From positions 124,001 to 188,000 of the forward strand of contig NZ_JAAGWH010000013.1 of assembly GCF_010682105.1 (NCBI RefSeq): a DNA stretch of 64,000 nt, written 5' to 3'. Below the pieces are notes generated by a model that ran no database searches, was not told where the DNA came from, and worked only from the letters and a program-made list of their open reading frames with translations. Position numbers and translations under genes: made by a program. Source of the DNA: Modestobacter muralis (GTDB lineage Bacteria > Actinomycetota > Actinomycetes > Mycobacteriales > Geodermatophilaceae). Below, one piece after another: positions 31,369-39,236 of the stretch (position 1 is its first letter; the number at the start of each line of letters is the position of its first letter).

Positions 31369-32550
31369 TCAGCGCCGCGCGAGCAGGGCGGCGGCCAGGC
31401 TGCCGCGCACCGGCAGGCCGGGCAGCAGCAGCATCTGCGCCAGGTGGTACGCGTCGGGCTGACCCACCCAGGTGCCGGAGCCGACCTCACCGGTGGGGGT
31501 GAGCTCGTGGTGCCAGCTGCCGGTCGAGGGGTCCAGGAACAGCCGGTCGCCGAGGTCGGTCCAGGTCCGCTGCAGGGTGGCCGCCCGCGGGTCGCCGGTC
31601 ACCGCGTACCGCACGGCCGCCGCGGCGACGGCCTCGCAGAGGACCCAGTGCATCCGGGCGCCCACCACCGGGGCGTCGGACCAGTCCAGCGTGTACGGGA
31701 AGCCGTCGTGCCCGTCGGCGGCCCAGCCACGATCGGCGGCGGCGACGAAGAGCCGGTCGGCGTCGGCGGTCAGCCAGCCCGGGCCGTGCTCCCCCAGCGC
31801 GGCCGCCAGGTGCAGGCACAGCCGCGACCACTCGAACTGGTGCCCGACGGTGACGCCGTAGGGCCGGAACGGGTCGGCGGGGCGGTCCCGGTTGAGCTCC
31901 GGGAGCGGCTCCCAGTCGGGCGTGAAGTGCTCGGGCAGCCGCCAGTCCCGCTCGCGGGCCCAGCCGTGCACGACCCGCTCGACCGCCCGCAGGGTGTGGG
32001 TGCGCAGCCGGGCCGCCGTCCCGGGGTCGGTGGCGGCGAGCGCGTCGGCCGCGGCCAGCATCGCCTCGACGCCGTGCATGTTGGCGTTGGCACCGCGGTA
32101 GTCCTCGCCGGTGGTCCACGTGCGGTCGAAGGACTCCCGGGCCAGGCCCTGCTCGTCGTCCCAGAACCGGCCCTCCCACACGTCGAGGGCCTCGTCGAGC
32201 AGCGCCCGCCCGCCCTCGACGCCCGCCGCCGTGGCGCTCGCACCCGCCAGCACCACGAAGGCGTGCACGTAGGCGGCCTTGGTGTCGTCGTCCGTGCTGG
32301 AGCGCCAGCCGCCGTGCTCGGCGTCGTGCAGCGGGCCGGTGCGCAGCGCGTCGACGCCGTGGGCGGCGAGCCCGGCGGCGCCGGGGTGGTCGAGCAGCGC
32401 ACCGAGCGCGAAGACGTGCGTCATCCGGGTGCTGATCCAGGTCTCGACCGGCCGGTCGAGCAGCTCCCCCGTGTCGCCCAGCCAGCCGAAGCCGGCCGGC
32501 ACCGCCGAGCCGGCGGCGAAGGCGAGCAGTGGCTCCAGTCGAGTGCGCAT
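31369..32550 (-). CDS. N-acylglucosamine 2-epimerase (AGE) family sugar isomerase
   Basis: 393 residues with the (alpha/alpha)6-barrel pattern of AGE enzymes: TRMTHVFALGALL, YVHAFVVLAGASA, NANMHGVEAMLAAADAL, VTVGHQFEWSRLCLHL with the catalytic-type His, and GWAADGHDGFPYTLDW. Members interconvert mannose/fructose, glucose/mannose or cellobiose-type sugars; the substrate here is open. Start and stop overlap with the E2 gene (TGATG), so it sits at the end of the branched-chain oxoacid dehydrogenase operon, an odd partner. Confidence 0.85.
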   Translation of the reverse strand: MRTRLEPLLAFAAGSAVPAGFGWLGDTGELLDRPVETWISTRMTHVFALGALLDHPGAAGLAAHGVDALRTGPLHDAEHGGWRSSTDDDTKAAYVHAFVVLAGASATAAGVEGGRALLDEALDVWEGRFWDDEQGLARESFDRTWTTGEDYRGANANMHGVEAMLAAADALAATDPGTAARLRTHTLRAVERVVHGWARERDWRLPEHFTPDWEPLPELNRDRPADPFRPYGVTVGHQFEWSRLCLHLAAALGEHGPGWLTADADRLFVAAADRGWAADGHDGFPYTLDWSDAPVVGARMHWVLCEAVAAAAVRYAVTGDPRAATLQRTWTDLGDRLFLDPSTGSWHHELTPTGEVGSGTWVGQPDAYHLAQMLLLPGLPVRGSLAAALLARR

Positions 32551-33965
32551 CAGAAGGTGAGGGCGGTGCCCGGGTCGTGCAGCAGGGCACCGACGTCGGC
32601 GAGGAACCTCGACCCCAGCTCCCCGTCGATGACGCGGTGGTCGAAGGACAGCGCCAGCGTGGTCACCTGCCGCGGCACGACCTCGCCCTTGTGCACCCAG
32701 GGCATCGCGCGGACCGCGCCGAAGGCCAGGATCGCCGACTCGCCCGGGTTGAGCAGCGGCGTGCCGGTGTCGACGCCGAAGACGCCCACGTTGGTGATCG
32801 TGATCGTGCCGCCGCTCATGTCGGCGGGCGTGGTGCGTCCCGCCCGCGCGGTGGCGGTCAGGTCGGCGAGCGCCGCGGCCAGCTCGGGCAGGGTGAGCGC
32901 GCCGGCGTCCTTGACGTTGGGCACGACCAGCCCGCGCGGGGTGGCCGCGGCGATGCCGAGGTTCACCCGGCTCTTCACCACGATCTCCTGCGCCGCCTCG
33001 TCCCAGGAGCTGTTCACCATCGGGTGCCGCTTCGCGGCCAGCAGCACCGCCTTGGCCACGAACAGCAGCGGGCTGACCTTCACCCCGGCGAGCTCGGGGC
33101 GGGCCATCAGGCGCTGACGCAGCTTCATCGTGCGGGTGACGTCGACGGTGAGGAACTCGGTGACGTGCGGCGCGGTGAACGCGCTGGCCACCATGGCCGC
33201 GGCGGTGTGCTTGCGGACGCCCCGGACGGGGATCCGCGTCTCGTCGAGGACCACCTCGGTGCGCGCCGTGGCGGCGCCGGCCGGGTGGTCGGACAGGCCC
33301 CGCACCGCGTCGACGTCGGCACGGGTGACGACCCCGCCCGCGCCGGTGCCGGTGACCGCGGCCAGGTCGACCCCGACGTCCCGGGCGTACTTGCGCACCG
33401 GCGGCTTGGCCAGCGGGCGCAGCGGCCCCGAGCCGGGCACCGTCGAGGTCGGCGCGGCGGCCTCCGTGTCGGCGGCGGCGACGTTCGCCTCCGCGGCCCG
33501 CCCCACCTCCAGGCCGCCGTGCCGGACCGGCTTGACCGTCACGTCGGGCGCGCTGGCGAGCAGCGGCGGCCGCTCGGCCCCGCTGCCGGGGTCGGCCTCC
33601 GGGAGGACCTGCGGGGCCGCCGACCGGCGCGGACGGCGGGCCGCCTCGGTGGTGCGCGGCCCGTACCCGACCAGGACGGCGCTACGCCCCCCGGGAGGCG
33701 CGGCCGGCGCGGCAGCGTCCCCGCCGACGTCGATGGTGATGATCGGCGCGCCGACGTCGACCGTCGTCCCGGCCTCGACGAGCAGCGCGGTGACCGTGCC
33801 GGCGTACGGGCTGGGCAGCTCGACGGCGGCCTTGGCGGTCTCGACCTCGCACAGCGGCTGGTTGACCGTGACGGTGTCGCCCACCGCGACCAGCCAGGCG
33901 AGGAGGTCACCCTCGGCGAGCCCCTCACCGATGTCGGGCAGGGCGAACTGACGCAGGTCGGCCAT
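32550..33965 (-). CDS. Dihydrolipoamide acyltransferase (E2) of a branched-chain 2-oxoacid dehydrogenase complex
   Basis: 471 residues. N-terminal lipoyl domain with lipoyl-Lys K45 in VETAKAAVELPSP; an Ala/Pro-rich linker; a peripheral-subunit-binding domain (LAKPPVRKYARDVGVDLAAVTGTGAGGVVTRADV); catalytic domain with SFDHRVIDGELGSRFL near the C-terminus. It transfers the acyl group to CoA. The start overlaps the E1 beta stop by one base. Confidence 0.92.
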   Translation of the reverse strand: MADLRQFALPDIGEGLAEGDLLAWLVAVGDTVTVNQPLCEVETAKAAVELPSPYAGTVTALLVEAGTTVDVGAPIITIDVGGDAAAPAAPPGGRSAVLVGYGPRTTEAARRPRRSAAPQVLPEADPGSGAERPPLLASAPDVTVKPVRHGGLEVGRAAEANVAAADTEAAAPTSTVPGSGPLRPLAKPPVRKYARDVGVDLAAVTGTGAGGVVTRADVDAVRGLSDHPAGAATARTEVVLDETRIPVRGVRKHTAAAMVASAFTAPHVTEFLTVDVTRTMKLRQRLMARPELAGVKVSPLLFVAKAVLLAAKRHPMVNSSWDEAAQEIVVKSRVNLGIAAATPRGLVVPNVKDAGALTLPELAAALADLTATARAGRTTPADMSGGTITITNVGVFGVDTGTPLLNPGESAILAFGAVRAMPWVHKGEVVPRQVTTLALSFDHRVIDGELGSRFLADVGALLHDPGTALTF

Positions 33966-34942
33966 CAGAACCCCAGCGATCGGTCGACGGCGTCGAGGAC
34001 GCGGTCGAGGTCGGGGAGGTAGTCCTCCTCCAACTTGGACGGCGGGTACGGGGTGTCGTACCCACCGACGCGCAGCACCGGCGCCTCCAGGGAGTGGAAG
34101 CAGGTCTCGGTCACCCGGGCGGCGATCTCCGCGCCCAGGCCCAGGGTCACCGGCGCCTCGTGCACGACGACGCAGCGGCCGGTGCGGCGCACGGAGTCGT
34201 ACACCGGGTCCAGGTCCAGCGGCGAGAGCGTGCGCAGGTCGACGACCTCCAGCGAGCGGCCCTCGCCGGCGGCGACCTCGGCGGCCTGCAGCACCGTCTT
34301 CACCATCGGGCCGTAGGCCAGCACGGTGACGTCGTCGCCGCCGCGCACGACCCGGGAGCCGAACAGCGGGCCGGGCGTGGCGTCGGTGTCGACGACGCCC
34401 TTCTCCCAGTACCGCCGCTTGGGCTCGAGGAACACGACCGGGTCGGGGTGCGCGACGGCCTGCTGGATGCCCCAGTACGCGTCGGCCGGGGAGCTCACCG
34501 CGACCACCTTGAGACCCGCGGTGTGCGCGAAGTAGGCCTCCGGGCTCTCGCTGTGGTGCTCGACCGCACCGATGCCGCCACCGAAGGGGATGCGGATGAC
34601 GATCGGCATCGGCAGCCGGCCACGCGAGCGGGCGTGCAGCTTGGCCACCTGGGTGACGATCTGGTTGTAGGCGGGGAAGACGAACCCGTCGAACTGGATC
34701 TCGCAGACCGGGCGGTACCCGCGCATGGCCAGCCCGACCGCGGTGCCGAGGATGCCGGCCTCGCCCAGCGGGGTGTCGACCACGCGCTGCTCGCCGAAGT
34801 CCTTCTGCAGGCCGTCGGTGATCCGGAAGACCCCGCCGAGCCGGCCGATGTCCTCGCCCATGAGCACGACCTTGGCGTCGTCCTCCATGGCGCGGCGCAG
34901 GCCCAGGTTGAGGGCCTTGCCGAGGGTGAGCGTGTCGGTCAT
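33965..34942 (-). CDS. 2-oxoacid dehydrogenase E1 beta subunit (branched-chain type)
   Basis: 325 residues. Transketolase-like pyrimidine domain with VVLMGEDIGRLGGVFRITDGLQ, DTPLGEAGILGTAVGLAMRGYRPV, GGGIGAVEHHSESPEAYFAHTAGLKVV and the C-terminal YDTPYPPSKLEEDYLPD. It pairs with E1 alpha to decarboxylate 2-oxo acids from Val, Leu and Ile. One base separates it from the E1 alpha stop. Confidence 0.93.
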   Translation of the reverse strand: MTDTLTLGKALNLGLRRAMEDDAKVVLMGEDIGRLGGVFRITDGLQKDFGEQRVVDTPLGEAGILGTAVGLAMRGYRPVCEIQFDGFVFPAYNQIVTQVAKLHARSRGRLPMPIVIRIPFGGGIGAVEHHSESPEAYFAHTAGLKVVAVSSPADAYWGIQQAVAHPDPVVFLEPKRRYWEKGVVDTDATPGPLFGSRVVRGGDDVTVLAYGPMVKTVLQAAEVAAGEGRSLEVVDLRTLSPLDLDPVYDSVRRTGRCVVVHEAPVTLGLGAEIAARVTETCFHSLEAPVLRVGGYDTPYPPSKLEEDYLPDLDRVLDAVDRSLGF

Positions 34943-34943
34943 G

Positions 34944-36077
34944 TCAGGCCTCCTCGAACGAGGCGTGGTACGCGACGAACTCGGCCCGCTGCTGGGCGAG
35001 CTCCGGCGTCGTCTCTGCGTAGACGTGGTCGAAGATCTCCGTGCCGGCGGGATCGGGCATCTCCCGGGTGCCGGTGCGGATCCGCACGGCCAGCTCGTCG
35101 CCCTCGGCGTCCACGGCGTCGAAGAAGTCGCGGTCGGCGGCCCCGGTGCGCGCCAGGTGCGCCTTGAGCCGGGCGATCGGGTCGCGCAGCGCCCACTCCT
35201 CCAGCTCGCTGGCCAGCCGGTAGCGGCTCGGGTCGTCGGAGGTGGTGTGCGCGCCCATCCGGTAGGTGAACGCCTCGATGAAGGTCGGCCCGGAGCCCTC
35301 GCGGGCGGCGGCGAGCGCGGCCCGGGTCACGGCCAGGACGGCGAGGACGTCGTTGCCGTCGACCCGCACGCCGGGGAAGCCGAAGCCCGACGCCCGCTGG
35401 AACAGCGGCACCCGGGACTGCCGCTCGATCGGCGCGCTGATCGCGTACTGGTTGTTCTGGCAGAAGAAGACCACCGGGGCGGCGAACGTCGCCGCCCAGA
35501 TCATCGCCTCGTTGACCTCGCCCTGGCTGGTCGCGCCGTCGCCGAGGAAGGCCAGGGCCGCGCCGTCCGCGCCGTCCCGCTGCATGCCCATCGCGTAGCC
35601 GGTGGCGTGCAGCGTCTGTGCGCCGATGACCACCGTGTACAGGTTGAAGCGGGTGGCCACTGGGTCCCAGCCACCCTGGTCGACGCCGCGGAACAGGCTC
35701 ATCACGTGCAGCGGGTCGACGTCGCGGGTCCAGGCGACGCCGTGCTCGCGGTAGGTCGGGAAGGCCATGTCCGCAGCCGCCATCGCCCGGCCGGCCCCGA
35801 CCTGCGCGGCCTCCTGGCCCTGCAGCGAGGCCCACAGCCCGAGCTCGCCCTGCCGCTGCAGTGCGGTGGCCTCGACGTCCCACCGGCGCACGAGCACGAG
35901 GTCGCGGTAGAGCGCGCGCAGCTCCTCGGCGGAGACGTCCAGGGAGTAGTCGGGGTGCTCGACGCGCTCGCCCTCGGGGGTGAGCAGCTGCACCAGGTCG
36001 GGCTGGTCGGGGAGGTGCGGGGCACCGTCCCCCGGTACCGGGTCGACCAGCTCCGTGGTCCGGGACAGCACGCTCAC
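34944..36077 (-). CDS. 2-oxoacid dehydrogenase E1 alpha subunit (branched-chain type)
   Basis: 377 residues. Thiamine diphosphate motif GDGATSQGEVNEAMIWAA, CQNNQYAISAPI, and the phosphorylation-loop region YRMGAHTTSDDPSRYR. The GTG at 36077 is chosen because GAGAG lies six bases upstream; longer frames run into the divergent promoter. First gene of the operon E1 alpha, E1 beta, E2, AGE; no E3 gene here, so lipoamide dehydrogenase is supplied from elsewhere. Confidence 0.92.
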   Translation of the reverse strand: MSVLSRTTELVDPVPGDGAPHLPDQPDLVQLLTPEGERVEHPDYSLDVSAEELRALYRDLVLVRRWDVEATALQRQGELGLWASLQGQEAAQVGAGRAMAAADMAFPTYREHGVAWTRDVDPLHVMSLFRGVDQGGWDPVATRFNLYTVVIGAQTLHATGYAMGMQRDGADGAALAFLGDGATSQGEVNEAMIWAATFAAPVVFFCQNNQYAISAPIERQSRVPLFQRASGFGFPGVRVDGNDVLAVLAVTRAALAAAREGSGPTFIEAFTYRMGAHTTSDDPSRYRLASELEEWALRDPIARLKAHLARTGAADRDFFDAVDAEGDELAVRIRTGTREMPDPAGTEIFDHVYAETTPELAQQRAEFVAYHASFEEA

Positions 36078-36211
36078 AGGGGTCTCTCCTCGCCGTCTCG
36101 CACCAGGGACACCGGCGATCCCGCGGTTGGGGCCGGGGCCACGCTGGTTGTGGCGCAGCTCACCATGGAAGCACACCGACCGTCCATCAGGAGAACATCC
36201 ACTGGTCGATC

Positions 36212-36240
36212 TGCGCAACCACCGCACCCTGTGGTGCGCA
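36212..36240. promoter_or_regulatory. Inverted repeat between the dehydrogenase operon and the Lrp-type regulator
   Basis: TGCGCAACCAC and GTGGTGCGCA form an 10-bp inverted repeat with one bulged base and an 8-nt centre. It lies 44 bp before the regulator start and 135 bp before the E1 alpha start. Lrp/AsnC proteins bind such dyads at divergent promoters. Confidence 0.5.
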
Positions 36241-36283
36241 TCGCGCCCTTACTAGGACGTCCACGCATGCCAGACTGAGCACC

Positions 36284-36772
36284 GTGACCGCCCGGCTGGA
36301 CGCCACCGACGCACGGCTGATCCTCGCTCTCTCCGAGGACCCCCGCTGCACGGTGCTCGCCCTGGCCCAGCAACTGGGCCTGGCCCGCAACACGGTGCAG
36401 GCCCGGCTGGCCCGGCTGGAGTCCGCCGGCGTCCTGGACCCCTTCGAGCGCCGGGTCCGCCCCGAGGCCCTGGGCTACCGGCTCGGGGCCTACATCACGG
36501 TGCAGGTGGTCCAGCGCGGCCTCGACGACGTCGCCGCGTCGCTCGCCGCGATCCCCGAGGTGCTCGAGGTGGTCGGACTGTCCGGCGTCATGGACCTGCT
36601 GGTGCAGGTGGTGGCCGTCGACGCCGACGACCTGTGGCGGATCACCGAGCAGCTGCTGGCCGTCCCCGGTGTCCAGCGCACCGACACCAACCTGGCGCTG
36701 CGGCGGTTCGTCGACCACCGGATGACCCCGCTGCTCGAACGCGCCGCCTCTACCGCCCGCCCCGGGGACTGA
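36284..36772 (+). CDS. Lrp/AsnC-family regulator, probably of the divergent branched-chain oxoacid dehydrogenase operon
   Basis: 162 residues. N-terminal winged HTH (DATDARLILALSEDPRCTVLALAQQLGLARNTVQARLARLESAGVL) and a C-terminal RAM domain (YITVQVVQRGLDDVAASLAAIPEVLEVVGLSGVMDLLVQVVAVD). Divergent Lrp genes next to bkd operons typically sense branched-chain amino acids and activate the operon. The likely site is the dyad at 36212-36240. Confidence 0.88.
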   Translation: MTARLDATDARLILALSEDPRCTVLALAQQLGLARNTVQARLARLESAGVLDPFERRVRPEALGYRLGAYITVQVVQRGLDDVAASLAAIPEVLEVVGLSGVMDLLVQVVAVDADDLWRITEQLLAVPGVQRTDTNLALRRFVDHRMTPLLERAASTARPGD

Positions 36773-36778
36773 GCCCGC

Positions 36779-37030
36779 TCAGCGCGGCCGGCGGATCCGC
36801 ACCGGCCCGCGGGCGGTCGCGACGTCGACCACCTCGCCGCGCTGGGTGACCTCGGCCTGACCGGCCGCCACCAGCCGGCCCGCCGCCGCGCGCGCCGCCG
36901 GCATCAGCTCCCGCCAGCCCTCGGGGTCGACCGCCCGGGCGGCCTCCGACGGGCAGATGGTGGTGCCCGGACGGCGCTGGTCGAGCAGCTCGTCGATGGT
37001 CCGCTCCAGCACCCGGTCGACGTCGTCCAC
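36779..37030 (-). CDS. DUF3253 protein
   Basis: 83 residues. The conserved core TTICPSEAARAVDPEGWRELMPAARAAAGRLVAAG followed by GEVVDVATARGPVRIRRP is DUF3253, a small wHTH-like fold of unknown role. The GTG at 37030 has GGAGG eight bases upstream. It faces and ends seven bases past the Lrp gene. Confidence 0.75.
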   Translation of the reverse strand: MDDVDRVLERTIDELLDQRRPGTTICPSEAARAVDPEGWRELMPAARAAAGRLVAAGQAEVTQRGEVVDVATARGPVRIRRPR

Positions 37031-37108
37031 ACCGCGAGCCTCCCCTTCCGGACGCCGACGCGCAGCAGGTGCTGGCGCGGACACCCCCGGGAGGAGGACG
37101 CTGCCCGC

Positions 37109-37735
37109 GTGCGCCGCCTGGTGGTCCTCGTGCTCGGTGCGTTCGTGCTGCTGACCGCGGGCTGGGTGGTGGCCCCCGCGGCGTCGGCCTGCAGCTGCGC
37201 GCCGGCGTCGATCGCCGAGCAGGTCGAGCGCGCCGACGTCGTCTTCACCGGCACGCTCGTGTCCCGGGAGGTGCTGCACCCCGTCCCGGGGGTGGTCGGC
37301 AGCGACGACCCGGCACTGCACGTGTTCGCCGTGCAGACCCTCCTCAAGGGGACGGCGTCGGCGCTGCAGGAGGTGGTCTCCGCGGACTCCTCGGCGTCCT
37401 GCGGGCTCGCACTGGACGGGGACGGACCGTTCCTGGTCCACGCCACCGACCCGCCCGGTGGTCCGGAGGGCCGGCTGACCGCCAGCCTGTGCGGCGGCAC
37501 CGCCCCCGCCGACGCGGACCTGGTCGCCGAGGTGCAGGCGCTGACCGGCGGCGCGGTGCCCGAGCAGCCGAGCGGCCCGGTCATCGGCATGGCCGAGGGC
37601 AGCTCGACGACCACCGTGGCCTGGTTGGTCGCGGGCCTCGTCGGGCTGACCGTGCTCGTCGGGGGCCTGGCCGCGCTCGCGGGGCGGCGGGCCGACCGCC
37701 GGGCACTCACCGTCGTCGTCCTGACGCGCGACTGA
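37109..37735 (+). CDS. Secreted, membrane-anchored protein with a TIMP/NTR-like N-terminus
   Basis: 208 residues. A signal peptide (RRLVVLVLGAFVLLTAGWVVAPAASA) is followed at once by CSCAP, the start of tissue-inhibitor-of-metalloproteinase-like NTR domains, with VFTGTLVSREV and further Cys residues (SCGLAL, SLCGG) that can form disulfides. A C-terminal membrane helix (VAWLVAGLVGLTVLVGGLAALAG) plus Arg-rich tail anchors it outward. Function unknown; possibly a protease inhibitor or envelope protein. Confidence 0.7.
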   Translation: MRRLVVLVLGAFVLLTAGWVVAPAASACSCAPASIAEQVERADVVFTGTLVSREVLHPVPGVVGSDDPALHVFAVQTLLKGTASALQEVVSADSSASCGLALDGDGPFLVHATDPPGGPEGRLTASLCGGTAPADADLVAEVQALTGGAVPEQPSGPVIGMAEGSSTTTVAWLVAGLVGLTVLVGGLAALAGRRADRRALTVVVLTRD

Positions 37736-37778
37736 CCTCACCGTCTGCCCGGCGTGGCGGCCCGGGTAGGCGGCGGTC

Positions 37779-38297
37779 ATGGCTGAGCAGACCCCGATCC
37801 GGACGATAGGCACGGGCAGGCGCGGGATCAGCACGCTGGGGTGGGTGCTCCGCGGCGCGGCCGCCGGCGCGGCGGGGACGACGGCGCTCAACGCCGTCAC
37901 CTACCTGGACATGACGTTCCGCGGCCGGGGCACCAGCTCCACGCCCGAGCAGACCGTCGAGGCGCTCGCCGAGAAGGTGCACGTGCAGATCCCCGGTGAC
38001 GAGGAGACGCGGTCCAACCGGGTGCAGGGGCTCGGCCCGCTGACCGGCCTGGCCGCGGGCATCGGTGCCGGCGTGCTCGCCGGCCTCCTGCGTGCCGCCG
38101 GCTTCCGGCCCGCGCTGCTCGTGGGCATCGCGCAGAGCACCGTCACGGTGCTGATCGGGTCCAACGGCCCGATGACCGCCCTCGGCATCACCGACCCGCG
38201 CACCTGGTCGGCCACCGACTGGGTCAGCGACGTCGTCCCGCACCTGGCCTACGGCGCCGTCACCCACGCCACCCTCGCCGCGTTCGACCGCGACTGA
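37779..38297 (+). CDS. Conserved membrane protein of unknown function
   Basis: 172 residues. An N-terminal Gly/Ala-rich helix (VLRGAAAGAAGTTALNAVTYLDMTFRGRG), then EQTVEALAEKVHVQIPGDEETRSNRVQGLGPLTGLAAGIGAGVLAGLLRAAG and a third hydrophobic stretch. This is a recurring actinobacterial family without known role. It ends eight bases before the first palindromic repeat. Confidence 0.65.
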   Translation: MAEQTPIRTIGTGRRGISTLGWVLRGAAAGAAGTTALNAVTYLDMTFRGRGTSSTPEQTVEALAEKVHVQIPGDEETRSNRVQGLGPLTGLAAGIGAGVLAGLLRAAGFRPALLVGIAQSTVTVLIGSNGPMTALGITDPRTWSATDWVSDVVPHLAYGAVTHATLAAFDRD

Positions 38298-38304
38298 GGC
38301 GTCA

Positions 38305-38344
38305 TGGAGTCCCAGCGCAGCGTTTACCGAGCGCTGGGACTCCA
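38305..38344. repeat. Dispersed palindromic repeat family 1, copy 1
   Basis: TGGAGTCCCAGCGC (38305-38318) pairs perfectly with 38331-38344; loop of 12 nt. The same stem sequence recurs at 39178-39219 and 49109-49146. Confidence 0.7.
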
Positions 38345-38364
38345 GGACGCACCAGACTGACGGC

Positions 38365-38474
38365 GTGGACGAGATCACCACCGAGGCGGAGCTGCGCGAG
38401 CTACTGGGCGAGCCGACGCCGCGGAGCGCTACCACGGCGAGCAGTACGGGGCCGGCCTCTACCCCGCCGGCTGA
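38365..38474 (+). pseudogene. Possible gene remnant
   Basis: A GTG opens VDEITTEAELRELLGEPTPR, which resembles the N-terminus of pyridoxamine-5'-phosphate-oxidase-like proteins. It then changes to a compositionally different stretch, while another frame ends RYHGEQYGAGLYPAG just before a stop. This looks like the two ends of a gene left after an internal deletion. It overlaps the 3' end of the racemase remnant on the other strand. Weak evidence. Confidence 0.3.
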
Positions 38475-39156
38475 CCCGCCAGCGAGGCGGTGACCGCCGC
38501 CTCGACGTGCAACCGCGTGGTGGGGAAGACCGGTACCGGGCTGTCGGCCTCGCCGACGAGCAGCTCGATCTCGGTGCAGCCCAGGACCACGCCCTGCGCA
38601 CCGGCGTCGACGAGCCGCCGGATCACCCCGCGGTGGACCTCACGCGACTCCTCCCGGACGACGCCCAGGCAGAGCTCGTCGTAGATGACCCGGTGCACCT
38701 CGGCCCGGTCGTCGGCCGGCGGGACGAGGACCCGCAGCCCGTGCCCGGCCAGCCGGTCGCGGTGGAGGTCCTGCTCCATCGTGAACGCGGTGCCGAGCAG
38801 CCCGACCGTGTCCAGGCCGGCAGCGGTCACCGCGTCCGCGGTGGCGTCGGCCAGGTGCAGGAGCGGGATCCCGACCGCGGCCTGCACCTGGTCGGCCACC
38901 TCGTGCATCGTGTTCGTGCAGATCAGCAGCAGCTCGGCGCCGGCGGCCTCCAGCCCCCGCGCCGCGTGGGCGAGCAGCTCGCCGGCCTGCGCCCACTCCC
39001 CGGCGACCTGCAGCCGCTCGACCTCGGCGGAGTCCAGCGAGGCGAGCACGCACCGGGCCGAGTGCAGGCCGCCCAGCCGCTCGCGCACCAGCTCGTTGGC
39101 CAGCCGGTGGTACTCGCGCTGGACTCCCAGCTCATCCCGCCCAGCATCCCGATCAC
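38459..39156 (-). pseudogene. Aspartate/glutamate racemase family gene with a frameshift near its start
   Basis: The GTG at 39156 begins VIGMLGGMSWESSA, the family N-terminus. In the next frame the rest follows: EYHRLANELVRERLGGLHSARCVLASLDSAEVE, LLLICTNTMHEVADQVQAAV (first catalytic Cys), LLGTAFTMEQDLHRDRL and VVLGCTEIELLVGEAD (second Cys). The frames join at about 39113-39118, where one G appears missing in GCG(G)AGTAC. Otherwise every motif is intact. It is either a recent pseudogene or a sequencing error in a G run. It lies between two copies of palindromic repeat family 1. Confidence 0.75.
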
Positions 39157-39177
39157 CCGCTGCCGGGGCGGCGCCTC

Positions 39178-39219
39178 GTGGAGTCCCAGGGGTGCGTCTC
39201 CCGCGCGCTGGGACTCCAC
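39178..39219. repeat. Dispersed palindromic repeat family 1, copy 2
   Basis: GTGGAGTCCCAG (39178-39189) pairs with CTGGGACTCCAC (39208-39219); the GCGCGCTGGG side is as in the other copies, while two bases of the left arm are changed. It lies between the racemase remnant and the serine hydrolase stop. Confidence 0.7.
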
Positions 39220-39236
39220 GGGCCGGGGGGACGCCG

